64,000 bases of DNA from Streptomyces sp. NBC_01591 (lineage in GTDB: Bacteria; Actinomycetota; Actinomycetes; Streptomycetales; Streptomycetaceae): NCBI RefSeq assembly GCF_035918155.1, contig NZ_CP109328.1, forward strand, positions 806,001 through 870,000. The letters run 5' to 3'. The position numbers and the translations under genes are program-made. Below, piece by piece: positions 44,586 to 53,688 of this stretch. The notes beneath the pieces were generated by a model. It was not told the DNA's origin. It saw only the letters and a list, made by a program, of their open reading frames with translations, and did no database searches. Numbering within the stretch: position 1 is the stretch's first letter; each line of letters starts with the position of its first letter.

Positions 44586-45209
44586 GTGAATCAAGATCGC
44601 ACCGCAGGGTCGCTGCGCCGAATGCCGGTCCAGAAGCGCAGCGCCGAACGCTTCGAACGGCTGCTGGACGCCTGCGCCGAACTCCTGGACGAGGTCGGCT
44701 ATGCAGGGCTGACCACCAAGGAGGTGGCCCGCAGGGCCGAGGTGCCCATCGGCACCCTTTACCAGTTCTTCTCCGACAGGGAGGGGCTGATCGGTGCGCT
44801 CGCCGCCCGCAATCTGGAGTCCTTCTTGGGGCGGGTCGCGGACCGGCTGGAGCGAGAGGAGCCCGAAGGCATCTCGGGCATCGTGGATGTGACCGTCGAC
44901 GAGTTCGTCACCATGCGCCGGACGATCGCCGGTTTCGGCGTGGTCGACTTCGGCGCGGCGGGACAGGACCACATCCTGGAGCCGACCCTGGACAACAACA
45001 CCGCGGTCGCCGGAAGGCTGCGCTCACTGACCGCCTCTCTGACCGGGACCCAGGACAACGCCGAATTCGAGGTCGCGGTGCGGGTGGCTCTGGAGTGCGC
45101 GGACAGCGTGCTGAAACTCGCCTTCCGCATCGATCCGCAGGGCGACGCCCAGCTGATCGCTGAGTGCAAACGAGTCCTCAACAGCTATCTGAACGATCGA
45201 CGCCGGTGA
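44586..45209 (+). CDS. TetR-family transcriptional regulator of the glycoside cluster
   Basis: The 207-aa product has a TetR HTH at about residues 22-65 (ERFERLLDACAELLDEVGYA, TTKEVARRAEVPIGTLYQFF, then SDREGLI), which is the canonical recognition-helix region. The C-terminal ligand domain is helical (DVTVDEFVTMRRTIAGFGVV, LKLAFRIDPQGDAQLIAECK). It diverges from the GH1 gene, and the operator between them lies where it would block both promoters. The same operator precedes the GH36-MFS operon. The likely inducer is an imported oligosaccharide or its product. The GTG start at 44586 is 61 bp from the GH1 start. Confidence 0.9.
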   Translation: MNQDRTAGSLRRMPVQKRSAERFERLLDACAELLDEVGYAGLTTKEVARRAEVPIGTLYQFFSDREGLIGALAARNLESFLGRVADRLEREEPEGISGIVDVTVDEFVTMRRTIAGFGVVDFGAAGQDHILEPTLDNNTAVAGRLRSLTASLTGTQDNAEFEVAVRVALECADSVLKLAFRIDPQGDAQLIAECKRVLNSYLNDRRR

Positions 45210-45341
45210 CTGGCAACTAGTAGTGGTCAAGGGGTGCTTCGCGGCCGGAGGCGCGAATGGCTGGAGCCGCCCGGGTGCTGTTGCACGCCACGTCGGGTGA
45301 TGCCCTGGATCTGCCGGAGGACGCCGCCGTCCTCCTGAGTG

Positions 45342-46604
45342 CTAGCGGACGGCCTTGACCTTCCAGACCAATACCGCGCCCAGCGCGGACATGGCCGCGG
45401 AGCAGAGGAACAGCGAGCGGTAGCCCCCCGGACTGCCGAGCACGACCGAGGCGATCGGGGGAACGAGAACGTAGGGCAGGGAGGTCATCAGGTTGGCCAG
45501 GGCCATGTCCTTGCCGCGGTCCGCCGAGGCGGGGAGCACCTCGGTGACCAGGGCGGTGTCGACGGCCAGGTACACGCCGTAGCCCAGGCCCAGGATGACG
45601 GCTGCGACCAGCGTCATGGTCCACGTGGGCGACAGCGCGAGTGGGATTGCGGCGACGGCCATCGTGACGCCGCCGAGGAAGACCAGCATGCGTCGCTTGC
45701 CCAGCATGTCGGAGAGCCAGCCGCTGAGGACGACCGTCGAGATCGTGGCCAGGCAGTTGACGCCGATCACGATGAGCAGGCCGTCCTCGGTCGACTGGCC
45801 GGGGAACAACTGCTCGTAGTGCAGTACGTCGTCCAGGAAGTACGGCAGGTAGAGCGTGCCCATCCCGTAGCCCAGCCCCATGATGAACCGGGAGCTCATC
45901 GCCCAGACGAAGTCGGGGTGTTCGCGCGGGTTGATTCGGTAGCCGTCCAGGAAAGTACGCAGAGAGAACGGATCGCGGTGCCGGCGGGGAAGCGGTGGAT
46001 CCTTCATGGTGGCCGCGAACAGCAGTATCAGCAGCGGCAAAGCGGCCATCAGCATGTACTGCGCGGAGAAGCCCGTGACCAGCCCGAGCAGTAGCCCGCC
46101 CGCGATCATGCTGCCGGCCTGCGGGACCATGGCCCAGCCCAGCACCACACCGCGCTGGGCGACCGGGACCTGGTCGGGCACCACGGGGGAGAGTCCGGCA
46201 CCGATGATCATGAAGCTGGCGGACAGCACGAGGGAGCCGAGCGCGACCCCGGCGACGGTCGTCTGGATGCCGATGCAGACCAGTGCCACCATGCAGACCA
46301 GCGAGCCCGCGATCATCCACGGCCGGCGGCGGCCGAACCGGCTGGTGGTGCGGTCGCTGAGGGCACCGGCCAGCGGCGCGAGGACGATTCCCGAGATTGC
46401 GCCCATCATGCTGACCCAGGCGTAGCTGCCGACCTTCCCCGCCGGGTCGATCTGGGCGATCTGCTCGGGCATCAGGAATGTGGTCGGCGCCTGAAGCGGG
46501 ATGAACATCCCGATGTTGGCCAGGACGTACAGGGCGACCCAGCCGGAGCCGACCCTACGGGTCGGCTCGGCGAGGGCCTCGGGCCGCTCGGGGGCGAGGC
46601 TCAT
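45342..46604 (-). CDS. MFS transporter, glycoside/sugar type
   Basis: The 420-aa product shows twelve membrane helices, with the MFS loop motif between helices 2 and 3 (GALSDRTTSRFGRRRPWMIA) and its second-half counterpart (GWLSDMLGKRRMLVFLGGV). The first helix (GWVALYVLANIGMFIPLQAP) is typical of GPH-like sugar permeases. Its start overlaps the GH36 stop by 4 bp (ATGA), so it is the second gene of that operon. It probably imports alpha-galactoside or beta-glucoside oligosaccharides, working with the two cytoplasmic glycosidases. Neighbour stop codons converge near 45209-45342. Confidence 0.88.
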   Translation of the reverse strand: MSLAPERPEALAEPTRRVGSGWVALYVLANIGMFIPLQAPTTFLMPEQIAQIDPAGKVGSYAWVSMMGAISGIVLAPLAGALSDRTTSRFGRRRPWMIAGSLVCMVALVCIGIQTTVAGVALGSLVLSASFMIIGAGLSPVVPDQVPVAQRGVVLGWAMVPQAGSMIAGGLLLGLVTGFSAQYMLMAALPLLILLFAATMKDPPLPRRHRDPFSLRTFLDGYRINPREHPDFVWAMSSRFIMGLGYGMGTLYLPYFLDDVLHYEQLFPGQSTEDGLLIVIGVNCLATISTVVLSGWLSDMLGKRRMLVFLGGVTMAVAAIPLALSPTWTMTLVAAVILGLGYGVYLAVDTALVTEVLPASADRGKDMALANLMTSLPYVLVPPIASVVLGSPGGYRSLFLCSAAMSALGAVLVWKVKAVR

Positions 46605-48661
46605 CGGGGCACCTTCTTGAGGTGGACGAGCTCGCTCGTCCAGTCGAAGGACAGCAGCGGCGGGAGACCGTGGCTGAGCAGGACGGCGCCCTCGTGGACG
46701 GCGTCGGTGGTCTCATCCCGGTAGCGGGCGTCGGGGTCGAGGCCCTTCAGCCGGGTGCGGGCGACCGGGCGGGCCGGCGCGGACGGCTGGAACTGGAAGA
46801 CGACGACTTCGTCCTCGGTGAGGTACTGCACGGCGTCGTGCCCCAGGCGGTACTGGACGCCACCGTGTACCACGGGCCGGATCCGCTTGTACTGCTCGAC
46901 CAGCATCCGGGCCCAGGCCAGATCCTCCTCGCTCCAGTTCCGCAGATTGCCGCCGATGCCCATCGCCCCGGCCATCGAGACATGGAAGCGGTACCGGACC
47001 GAGGTCGGGCGGGCGGTGAAGCTGTGCGGGCTGTCGGTGACCCAGGCGCCCATGGTCCGGGCGGGCAGCAGCTGGCAGTGGCCGTGCTGGATCGCGACCC
47101 GGTCGGCGGCGTCGGTGTTGTCCGACGTCCAGATCTGGTCGGCGCGGGCCAGCACGCCCAGGTCGGCCCGGCCGCCGCCGCCCGCGCACGATTCCAGGTA
47201 CAGGCCGGGACGGGCGGCGCGCAGCCGGTCCATCACCTCGTAGACCCCGCGCGTGTGCTCGATCCAGACCCGGTCGGGGTCGGCGGCCCCAGGCTGCCCT
47301 GCCTCGCTGAAGGGCCGGTTCATGTCCCATTTGAGGAAGGCCACGTCCAGCTCGGTGACGGTCCTGACCAGCCAATCGACCGCCCATTCCCGGACGTCGC
47401 GGCGGGCGAAGTTCAGCACGTGCTGGTGGCGGCGCTGGGTGCGGTTACGGCCGTCCTGGCAGAGGATCCAGTCGGGGTGCGCACGGAAGAGGTCGCTGTC
47501 GGGGTTGACCGCCTCGGGCTCGACCCACAGGCCGAAGCCCATGCCCAGCGCGCGGACGTGGTCGGCGAGCGGGCCCAGACCGTTCGGGAAGCGGTCGGGG
47601 TTGGGCCACCAGTCGCCGAGCCCGGCCATGTCGCTGGTGCGGGCGCCGAACCAGGCGTCGTCCACGACGAAGACCTCGACGCCGAGACCCGCGGCCAGGT
47701 CGGCCAGCTCGGTCTGCTGCTTCTCGCTGATGTCGAACTCGGTCGCCTCCCACGAGTTGAAGATCAAAGGGCGTTCGGCAGGACGGGCGGGCAGCACCTC
47801 GCGTTCGACGTAGGCGTGCCAGCGGCGGCTGGTGCCGCCGAAGCCGTCGGGGGCATACAGCCCGGTGAAGACGGGGGTCTCCAGACGCTCGCCGGCGGCC
47901 AGCTTCCAGACCAGGCCCTCGTGGCCGAACCCCCCCGTCCAGGAGGTGCGGCCGTAGGCGTCGCGGCGCAGGGTGATCCGGCGACTGCCGCTCCAGGACA
48001 GGGCCGCGCTCCAGACCTCGCCGTGTTCCTCGGCGGCGTCCTGCGCGTCGAGCATCAGCCACGGCCCGGCGTGCTGTCCCGTGATGCCGAGGCGGCTGGT
48101 GAACACGGTCTCCCCGACGGGCACCCGGTCGCGCCGGAGTTGGAACTCCCGACCCCATTCCCCCACCACATGACTGACCTGGTAGTCGTCGCGGGCGGGC
48201 AGCGTCCAGGCGGCGGAGTCGAACCGCAGGACGTCAACCGGCTCGTCCGCGGTGAGGACGGCCCAGCGCTCGATCTGGTCATGGCCGTCCCGGAGCCGGT
48301 AGTGCAGGTCGAGACCGAGGGAGCGGACACGGTCGGTGAAGGAGAGCGTGAGCAGGTCGTCCTCGACCGTGTGCGAGAGGAACCGCCACTCGAAGCCGCG
48401 GACACCGTCGTCGAACCGTACGGTCAGCGACGGCGCCCCGAACCGCAGGCCGCCCTCGACCGCGTACTCCTCACCCCCCGGGTCGTCGCTGTCGGGGTCC
48501 TCGTCGGGCAGGTCGGCCGCGATCACGGCGGCCTGCTCCAGGGTCAGCGGCCGCCCCCAGTGCACGTGCCGGGGGACGTCGTCGGCGTCCAGCTGGAAGG
48601 CGTAAGAGGTGCCGGGAGTGCTCAGAAGCCAGAGGCGGGCTTTGGAGTGGTTAGTGATCAC
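46601..48661 (-). CDS. GH36 alpha-galactosidase (cytoplasmic)
   Basis: The 686-aa enzyme has the N-terminal beta-sandwich (residues about 1-280), the TIM barrel and a C-terminal beta domain. The nucleophile is Asp446 in FLKWDMNRPF, and the acid/base is Asp514 in WTSDNTDAADR; YLESCAGGGGRADLGVL is the conserved C-x-x-G-x-G-R pocket. RPLIFNSWEATEFDI and FVVDDAWFGAR are also typical. The ATG at 48715 lies upstream of the operator, so I choose the GTG at 48661 (GAGGA 5 nt upstream) and treat 48673-48693 as the operator in front of it. No signal peptide. It removes terminal alpha-galactose from raffinose-type sugars brought in by the downstream MFS protein. Confidence 0.92.
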   Translation of the reverse strand: MITNHSKARLWLLSTPGTSYAFQLDADDVPRHVHWGRPLTLEQAAVIAADLPDEDPDSDDPGGEEYAVEGGLRFGAPSLTVRFDDGVRGFEWRFLSHTVEDDLLTLSFTDRVRSLGLDLHYRLRDGHDQIERWAVLTADEPVDVLRFDSAAWTLPARDDYQVSHVVGEWGREFQLRRDRVPVGETVFTSRLGITGQHAGPWLMLDAQDAAEEHGEVWSAALSWSGSRRITLRRDAYGRTSWTGGFGHEGLVWKLAAGERLETPVFTGLYAPDGFGGTSRRWHAYVEREVLPARPAERPLIFNSWEATEFDISEKQQTELADLAAGLGVEVFVVDDAWFGARTSDMAGLGDWWPNPDRFPNGLGPLADHVRALGMGFGLWVEPEAVNPDSDLFRAHPDWILCQDGRNRTQRRHQHVLNFARRDVREWAVDWLVRTVTELDVAFLKWDMNRPFSEAGQPGAADPDRVWIEHTRGVYEVMDRLRAARPGLYLESCAGGGGRADLGVLARADQIWTSDNTDAADRVAIQHGHCQLLPARTMGAWVTDSPHSFTARPTSVRYRFHVSMAGAMGIGGNLRNWSEEDLAWARMLVEQYKRIRPVVHGGVQYRLGHDAVQYLTEDEVVVFQFQPSAPARPVARTRLKGLDPDARYRDETTDAVHEGAVLLSHGLPPLLSFDWTSELVHLKKVPR

Positions 48662-48672
48662 GCAAATCCTCA

Positions 48673-48693
48673 AACGTGAGTAGGGCTCATGTT
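48673..48693. promoter_or_regulatory. TetR-type operator, site 2
   Basis: A second copy of the operator seen at 44539-44559, on the opposite strand, with only the three central bases changed. It lies 12 bp upstream of the GTG start of the GH36 gene. Confidence 0.75.
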
Positions 48694-48877
48694 CTGCCTC
48701 ATACGTTAGGCACACGAGCCCGCAACGCCAAGCCCCTGACGGGGGCTGTCGAATTTCGCGGCGTGTGGGTCCGGCGGGCCGGGCCGCGCAGGGGCGTGGC
48801 GCGGCCGGGAGGAGGAGGGTGCGGGATGGTGCGGTGGCGGCTGCCCCCGCGCCGGTGGCCCGGGGGCGGGGCGGGGA

Positions 48878-48955
48878 TCAGATGAAGGTGATGTCCCAGT
48901 GGACGCCGCCGCTGCGGGGGATTTCGTAGACGTACTCGGCGGAGATGCCGCGGGT
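48878..48955 (-). pseudogene. C-terminal scrap of an unknown protein
   Basis: Leftward codons read GISAEYVYEIPRSGGVHWDI and TFI, with a TGA at 48880-48878. The phrase looks like a protein end but no start is left; the kinase gene on the other strand begins at 48969. Confidence 0.3.
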
Positions 48956-48968
48956 TGGGAGGTACGGC

Positions 48969-51900
48969 GTGGGCGGGGTGTGGCGCACGGGCCAGGTCGT
49001 CGACGGGCGGTACGAGGTTGTCGAGGTACACGAGGACGGCGGCATGGGCCTGGTGTACCGGGTGCGTCACCTGGCATGGGGCACAGACCTCGCCGTCAAG
49101 TCTCCACGGCCGGAGCTGTTCCGGGCAGCGGCGGATCAGGACCGGTTTACCGCCGAGGCGGAGATCTGGGTGTCGCTCGGCCTGCATCCGAACGTGTGCG
49201 GCTGCCACTATGTTCGCGTTCTCGACGGGCTGCCACGGGTGTTCGCCGAGTACGTGACGGGAGGCAGCCTGCGTGACTGGATCGGCGATCGACGCCTGTA
49301 CGCCGGCGGCCGTACGACTGCGCTGGGACGCATCCTGGATGTGGCGGTGCAGTGCGCCCGGGGGTTGCAGCACGCGCACGACCAGGGCGTCGTTCATCAG
49401 GACGTCAAGCCCGCCAACATACTGCTGGATGTCAGTGCGAACGATCTCGTTGCGAAGGTGACCGACTTCGGGCTCGCCCGTGCTTGCGCCACAGCCGCAG
49501 CCACGGACACTGTCCCGGTGACGGCGTTCGCGCACCCCGAGGCGAGTGCTCTGGTGTCCAACGCGGGACTGACGCCTGCCTACGCCTCGCCCGAGCAGAT
49601 GACGGGGCAGCCGCTCGGTCGGCGTACCGACGTCTACAGCTTCGGGGCGTCCGTGCTGGAGATGTTCGCCGGCGGGATCACTTGGGTGTTCGGCGCGGTG
49701 GCCGGTGAGGCGCTGGCCGCCCTGCGCGAGCAGCCGACGCCGGGTCTGCCCGAGCTTCCACCGGCGCTCGCCGCCCTGCTGGAGCGTTGCCTGCGCCTGG
49801 ATCCGGCGGCCCGGCCGGCGTCGATGGCCGAGGTCGCCGCTGAACTCACCGAGATCCACCGGCGCCTGACCGGAACGCCGTACCGGCGTGTGCTCCCGGC
49901 TCCGGCGGATCTGCGGGCCGACGAGCTGAACAACCGTGGCATCTCCATGCTCGACCTCGGCCGCCCGGCAGAGGCGGGCGAGATGTTCGCCGCAGCTCTG
50001 GGTGCCGATCCGCAGCATCTGAACGCCACCTACAACGCGGGCCTGCTGGCGTGGCGCCGTGGCGAGCGCACCGACGAGGACGTCCTCGTGACGCTGGACG
50101 CGGCGGCCTCGGCGGGCGCTGATGCCGGCGAGGCCCGTCGACTGCTCGCCGAGGTGCACCGGGAGCGCCGCGACCAGGACCAGGCGGACGCGCTGCTTCA
50201 CCGGGAGATCACGTCCGGGACCGGGCAGCCGAGCGGTACGCGCCGCATTCCTTGGTACGACGTCCGACAGCGCGACGGCGAGTACGACCCGTCGTTCGGC
50301 ATGTGGGTCAGGCCGGCTGATCCGTCGCTGCGGATCCGCTTCACTGAGGACGGCACCCGCGCGGTGTCCGTGTGCGACGGGTTGCTTCGGGTGTGGAACG
50401 TCCGCGAAGGACGGCTCCTGCGGGAGTCGGCGGTGCCCATCGGCCCGCACGACGGGATCGTCCAACTCGGCATCAGCGCCGACGGCCGGTTCGTGGTCAC
50501 CGCCGCGTTCTGCACGGTGCGTTTCTGGGACCTGGAAGAAGGGCGCTGCCTCCGCGTGTTCGACGCGGTCTTCGGCCGTCACCACACGGGGCTGGACCGG
50601 ATTCTGCACTGGCCGAATTCGGTCCACCTCAGCGGCGACGGACGGGTTGCCGTCGTTGCGTATCACGGCGGCGTCGTTCTCGTCTGGGACTTCCCCAGCG
50701 GTTCGCTCCGGCAGGTCATCGACGGGCACGACAACCATGCGACGGCGGCGGTCAGCAACGACGGGCGGCTGGTGCTCGCCGCGGACCGCTACGACGCAAC
50801 GGCCCGTCTGTGGGACGTCGACAAAGGCCGCCTCGTCCAGGTCCTCGACGACTGCGGACGCTCCACCTCGGCCTTTCTCAGCGCCGACGCGGATCTAGCA
50901 GCCGTTGCTTCCAACGGCCGGATCCGGGTCTGGGAGTTGACCGAGGGCCGTGACCGGACGCTGGACGGCGTGGGTAGACTGCCCCAGGTATCGGTGACCG
51001 GCGGCTATGTGGTGTCCACCGACGTGGACGACACCGTCCGGCTGTGGCCGCTCGCCGAAGGACGGTGCCTGCGCACCCTGCGCGCGGACGGCGCCCGGGT
51101 ACTCGCGGTCCACCTCGACGCGGAGTCGGGAGTCCTGCAAACCGCGTGGCAGGACGGCCTTTTGCGCTGGTGGACGATGACGACGCCGTACGCCGCCCCG
51201 TCCCGGCTGAGCAGGCCGCGTGAGCACGGGGAACTGGCCCTCCGGGCCGCCGAGGCGGCCGGCCTGCTCAACCGGGCCCTGCGGGCCGATCACCCCCGTG
51301 CAGCCCTGGACCTTCTCGCGGAGGCAAGGGCGGTGCCCGGACACGAGCGCGAGCCCCGGCTGCTCGCGGCGTGGCGGGAACTCGGGCAGTCCGTGGTACG
51401 GGTCGGGCTGCGTGCGGCCTGGGCCGCAACGGTCTACGACACCGGCACGCTGGTGGACTCGCTGGACATGAGCGCGGACGGCCGGTTCGCCGCGTCGAGC
51501 GTGCGCGATGGCACCGTCCGGGTGTGGGACCTGGACAAGGGGACCTGCCGGCAGGTGGCGGCCGCGCAGCCGCACCACGCTGTCGGCCCGGTCGGCATCA
51601 GTGACGACGGAGCACACGTGATGTACCGGACAAGCAAGGCCCTGACCACATGGTCGGTCGAAACCGGTGACCGCACCACACTGCTCGGCGGACCACCGGT
51701 TCTGGGGGCGTTGGCGTTCGACTGTGACCGGAGGCTGGCTCTGATCGCCCAGCACGACGCGATCAGGTTGTGGAACTTGGAGACGGGCGCCTGCGAGCGG
51801 CAGCTGCCGCTCCGCCAGGAAGCCAGGGCGGTCTGGCTGGGCCGGGACCTGGCCGTGTCCGCCGGGCGGGACGGCGTGGTGCGTCTGTGGGACCTCGAGA

Positions 51901-52283
51901 CCGGGCGATGCCGGCACACGCTCCGCGGCCACACCCACTGGGTACTGTCGGTCTGCCTGAGCCCGGACGGCCGCCAGGCCCTGTCCTCGGGCGGATACTC
52001 CGACCGTACGATCCGCCTGTGGGACACCGCCACGGGCGAGTGCCTGCGCGTCTTCGGTGACGAACCCGACAGCCCGCGCGGCGTCAACTCGGTGCCCCAG
52101 GTGCAGTCCAAGCAGATCCGGTTCACCCCCGACGGCCGGTTCGTCGTCTCCGGCGGATCCGACACCACCGTAAGGATCTGGGATCCGGCTACCGGACGGT
52201 GCCTGCCAGTCCTGGAAGGCCATCGGGGTGCGGTGTCGGCTCTCGGGGGGTTGACGCAGAGTGGGACCTATGCGGGGCCTTGA
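48969..52283 (+). CDS. Serine/threonine protein kinase with TPR-like linker and WD40 repeats
   Basis: The GTG at 48969 has GGGAGG 6 nt upstream and is preferred to the ATG at 48945. The kinase domain (about residues 10-300) has the glycine loop VHEDGGMGLVYRV, Lys44 in DLAVKSPRP, catalytic Asp145 in VHQDVKPANILL and the DFG at 166-168; HQD replaces HRD but the Asp is kept. A TPR-like linker follows (LNNRGISMLDLGRPAEAGEM). From about residue 430 come many WD40-type repeats (VRVWDLDKGTCRQ, VRLWDLETGRCRH, IRLWDTATGECLR) with a helical insert in the middle. No transmembrane helix is present, so it is cytoplasmic. The repeats probably bind partner proteins. It has no clear operon partner; the adjacent tails are truncated. 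Total about 1,104 aa, intact. Confidence 0.88.
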   Translation: MGGVWRTGQVVDGRYEVVEVHEDGGMGLVYRVRHLAWGTDLAVKSPRPELFRAAADQDRFTAEAEIWVSLGLHPNVCGCHYVRVLDGLPRVFAEYVTGGSLRDWIGDRRLYAGGRTTALGRILDVAVQCARGLQHAHDQGVVHQDVKPANILLDVSANDLVAKVTDFGLARACATAAATDTVPVTAFAHPEASALVSNAGLTPAYASPEQMTGQPLGRRTDVYSFGASVLEMFAGGITWVFGAVAGEALAALREQPTPGLPELPPALAALLERCLRLDPAARPASMAEVAAELTEIHRRLTGTPYRRVLPAPADLRADELNNRGISMLDLGRPAEAGEMFAAALGADPQHLNATYNAGLLAWRRGERTDEDVLVTLDAAASAGADAGEARRLLAEVHRERRDQDQADALLHREITSGTGQPSGTRRIPWYDVRQRDGEYDPSFGMWVRPADPSLRIRFTEDGTRAVSVCDGLLRVWNVREGRLLRESAVPIGPHDGIVQLGISADGRFVVTAAFCTVRFWDLEEGRCLRVFDAVFGRHHTGLDRILHWPNSVHLSGDGRVAVVAYHGGVVLVWDFPSGSLRQVIDGHDNHATAAVSNDGRLVLAADRYDATARLWDVDKGRLVQVLDDCGRSTSAFLSADADLAAVASNGRIRVWELTEGRDRTLDGVGRLPQVSVTGGYVVSTDVDDTVRLWPLAEGRCLRTLRADGARVLAVHLDAESGVLQTAWQDGLLRWWTMTTPYAAPSRLSRPREHGELALRAAEAAGLLNRALRADHPRAALDLLAEARAVPGHEREPRLLAAWRELGQSVVRVGLRAAWAATVYDTGTLVDSLDMSADGRFAASSVRDGTVRVWDLDKGTCRQVAAAQPHHAVGPVGISDDGAHVMYRTSKALTTWSVETGDRTTLLGGPPVLGALAFDCDRRLALIAQHDAIRLWNLETGACERQLPLRQEARAVWLGRDLAVSAGRDGVVRLWDLETGRCRHTLRGHTHWVLSVCLSPDGRQALSSGGYSDRTIRLWDTATGECLRVFGDEPDSPRGVNSVPQVQSKQIRFTPDGRFVVSGGSDTTVRIWDPATGRCLPVLEGHRGAVSALGGLTQSGTYAGP

Positions 52284-52316
52284 CCACATCTGAACGCCCA
52301 CGGACAGACAGGGCGC

Positions 52317-52424
52317 CTACCGGGTATAGGTGTACGAGAAACCGGCCTCGGGATTGGGGGCCGGATCGGGCAGCGTGATACCCCGGCGGAAGGGTGCGTG
52401 ACCCGCGAGTGTGACAGCGTTCAA
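52317..52424 (-). pseudogene. C-terminal scrap of an unknown protein
   Basis: Leftward codons read AVTLAGHAPFRRGITLPDPA, PNPEAGFSYTYTR and stop at a TAG (52319-52317). The proline-rich tail looks authentic, but nothing of the rest is left. It sits between the kinase stop and the next gene. Confidence 0.3.
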
Positions 52425-52443
52425 TCGCGTAGATATACACGGT

Positions 52444-53295
52444 TCATGCTGAGCCGAGCAGGCTTGCCCCGCTTGCCACGTCAGTGGCGCGGTCCGGTGC
52501 GACGAGCCGCGCCATCGTCGCGTCGACCTCCAGGCCAAGCCACTGCGGCAGGCTGGTGCCGAGCAGGTCCGCGTAGCCCTCGTAGTCGTCGCCGGCCCGG
52601 AAGATGAGCGACTCGCCGTGGTCGTCGCACCAGTCGCTGACAAGTTCGACCCACTCGCCGTGGTCGGAGGCGATCTGAATCAGGGAGCGGGCGACGGTCG
52701 GGTCGAGCATCACGCTGTCACCGACCCGAAAATTCCGCCAGGTGGTGGCCGTGGCGCGTTCGGCCTCTGCGGCGTCGTCGAACCACTCCACGTATTCGTA
52801 GTCCAAGGACTCGTGGACCGGGCGAATCGAGTTGTCCACCCGTGCCACCGACAGCCGGTACTCGGGGCCGTAGCCATGACCGTCGAGATAAGCGGATGGG
52901 GCGAATATCTCCGGGCTCATCAGCGTGTCGAACAGTGTGCGCCAGTGCAGGCTTCGCGCCCGTAGCTCCCAAAATCCGATCAGCGAGGGTGGGAGCGGGG
53001 CGCCGAGGCGCAGCTGCAACCTGGTCAGCAGCGTCGTAAAGTCCGCCGACGGCGCGTTGGGCTCCATGCTTGCCTGTAGTGCCGGTTCGACCAGCGTCAG
53101 GAGCGCCCCGAACCGCGGCGGTTCGTGGAAATGCATATCCACAGCCTCAAAGGCTTCATCGAAAGCCCGTTCCAGGCCCGAGGCGTCCACGGCTCGAAGC
53201 CATCGACAGACCCGGTCGGTCACCTCACCGAACGTCGGCTCCGGTGCACGCCGGCCATGATCTCGCGTCAGAGCCTCGAAACTAACGTCAGCCAC
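52444..53295 (-). CDS. Hypothetical protein, SMI1/KNR4-like (tentative)
   Basis: The 283-aa product starts MADVSFEALTRDHGRRAPEP, with APLPPSLIGFWELRARSLHW and FDTLMSPEIFAPSAYL. The second half has VDNSIRPVHESLDYEYVEWF, SVMLDPTVARSLIQIASDHG and a C-terminal SLPQWLGLEVD. The LPPSLIGFWEL start of the core and the GDSVMLDP pattern recall the SUKH (SMI1/KNR4) immunity superfamily, but the match is weak and from memory only. No signal or membrane helix. Neighbour gene remnants are unrelated. Confidence 0.4.
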   Translation of the reverse strand: MADVSFEALTRDHGRRAPEPTFGEVTDRVCRWLRAVDASGLERAFDEAFEAVDMHFHEPPRFGALLTLVEPALQASMEPNAPSADFTTLLTRLQLRLGAPLPPSLIGFWELRARSLHWRTLFDTLMSPEIFAPSAYLDGHGYGPEYRLSVARVDNSIRPVHESLDYEYVEWFDDAAEAERATATTWRNFRVGDSVMLDPTVARSLIQIASDHGEWVELVSDWCDDHGESLIFRAGDDYEGYADLLGTSLPQWLGLEVDATMARLVAPDRATDVASGASLLGSA

Positions 53296-53688
53296 CGGTG
53301 CACCCTATTGCAAGTCGGCTCCGGAAATCCTTCGGGGGGCTGATATCGGAGCGGTGCCGTGGGTGGCTTCTCTCAGATGTCGGGGAGGGTGAGGTAGAGG
53401 CCGAAGCCGCAGGTGCTGGCGGCTCCTCCGCGGCTCAGACGCATCAGCTTGTTGCTTTCGCCGTCGGCCAGTTCGCCGCCGACATGAGCGAACTGGCCGC
53501 GGCAGCGGACGTCCAGGCCGGCGAGCTGCCGCCAGGCGGCTCAGGCCGCGCGGGCAGCTTCTGAGCAGGGGAGGTCTTGGCCGACTCCGGCAGGATGGGC
53601 AAGGGGTCATCGTGTCTGGCCGCCTGCGTCAGGCGGTGCGGCAGGCTCCAGCCGGTAAGATCCACTTCTGCTGATCGGCCTGCCTGCC
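53296..53688. other. Stretch without a recognised gene
   Basis: About 390 bp. A rightward frame ends with AVGQFAADMSELAAAADVQA then a stop near 53564, which may be a helical scrap. No firm feature was seen. Confidence 0.25.

Noticed and set aside
46622..48679. Rightward 685-codon frame opposite the GH36 gene
   Set aside because: Antisense shadow of GH36, whose catalytic motifs are clear on the other strand.
48699..50738. Leftward 679-codon frame opposite the kinase gene
   Set aside because: Antisense of the kinase and linker; product is low in hydrophobics and has no domain.
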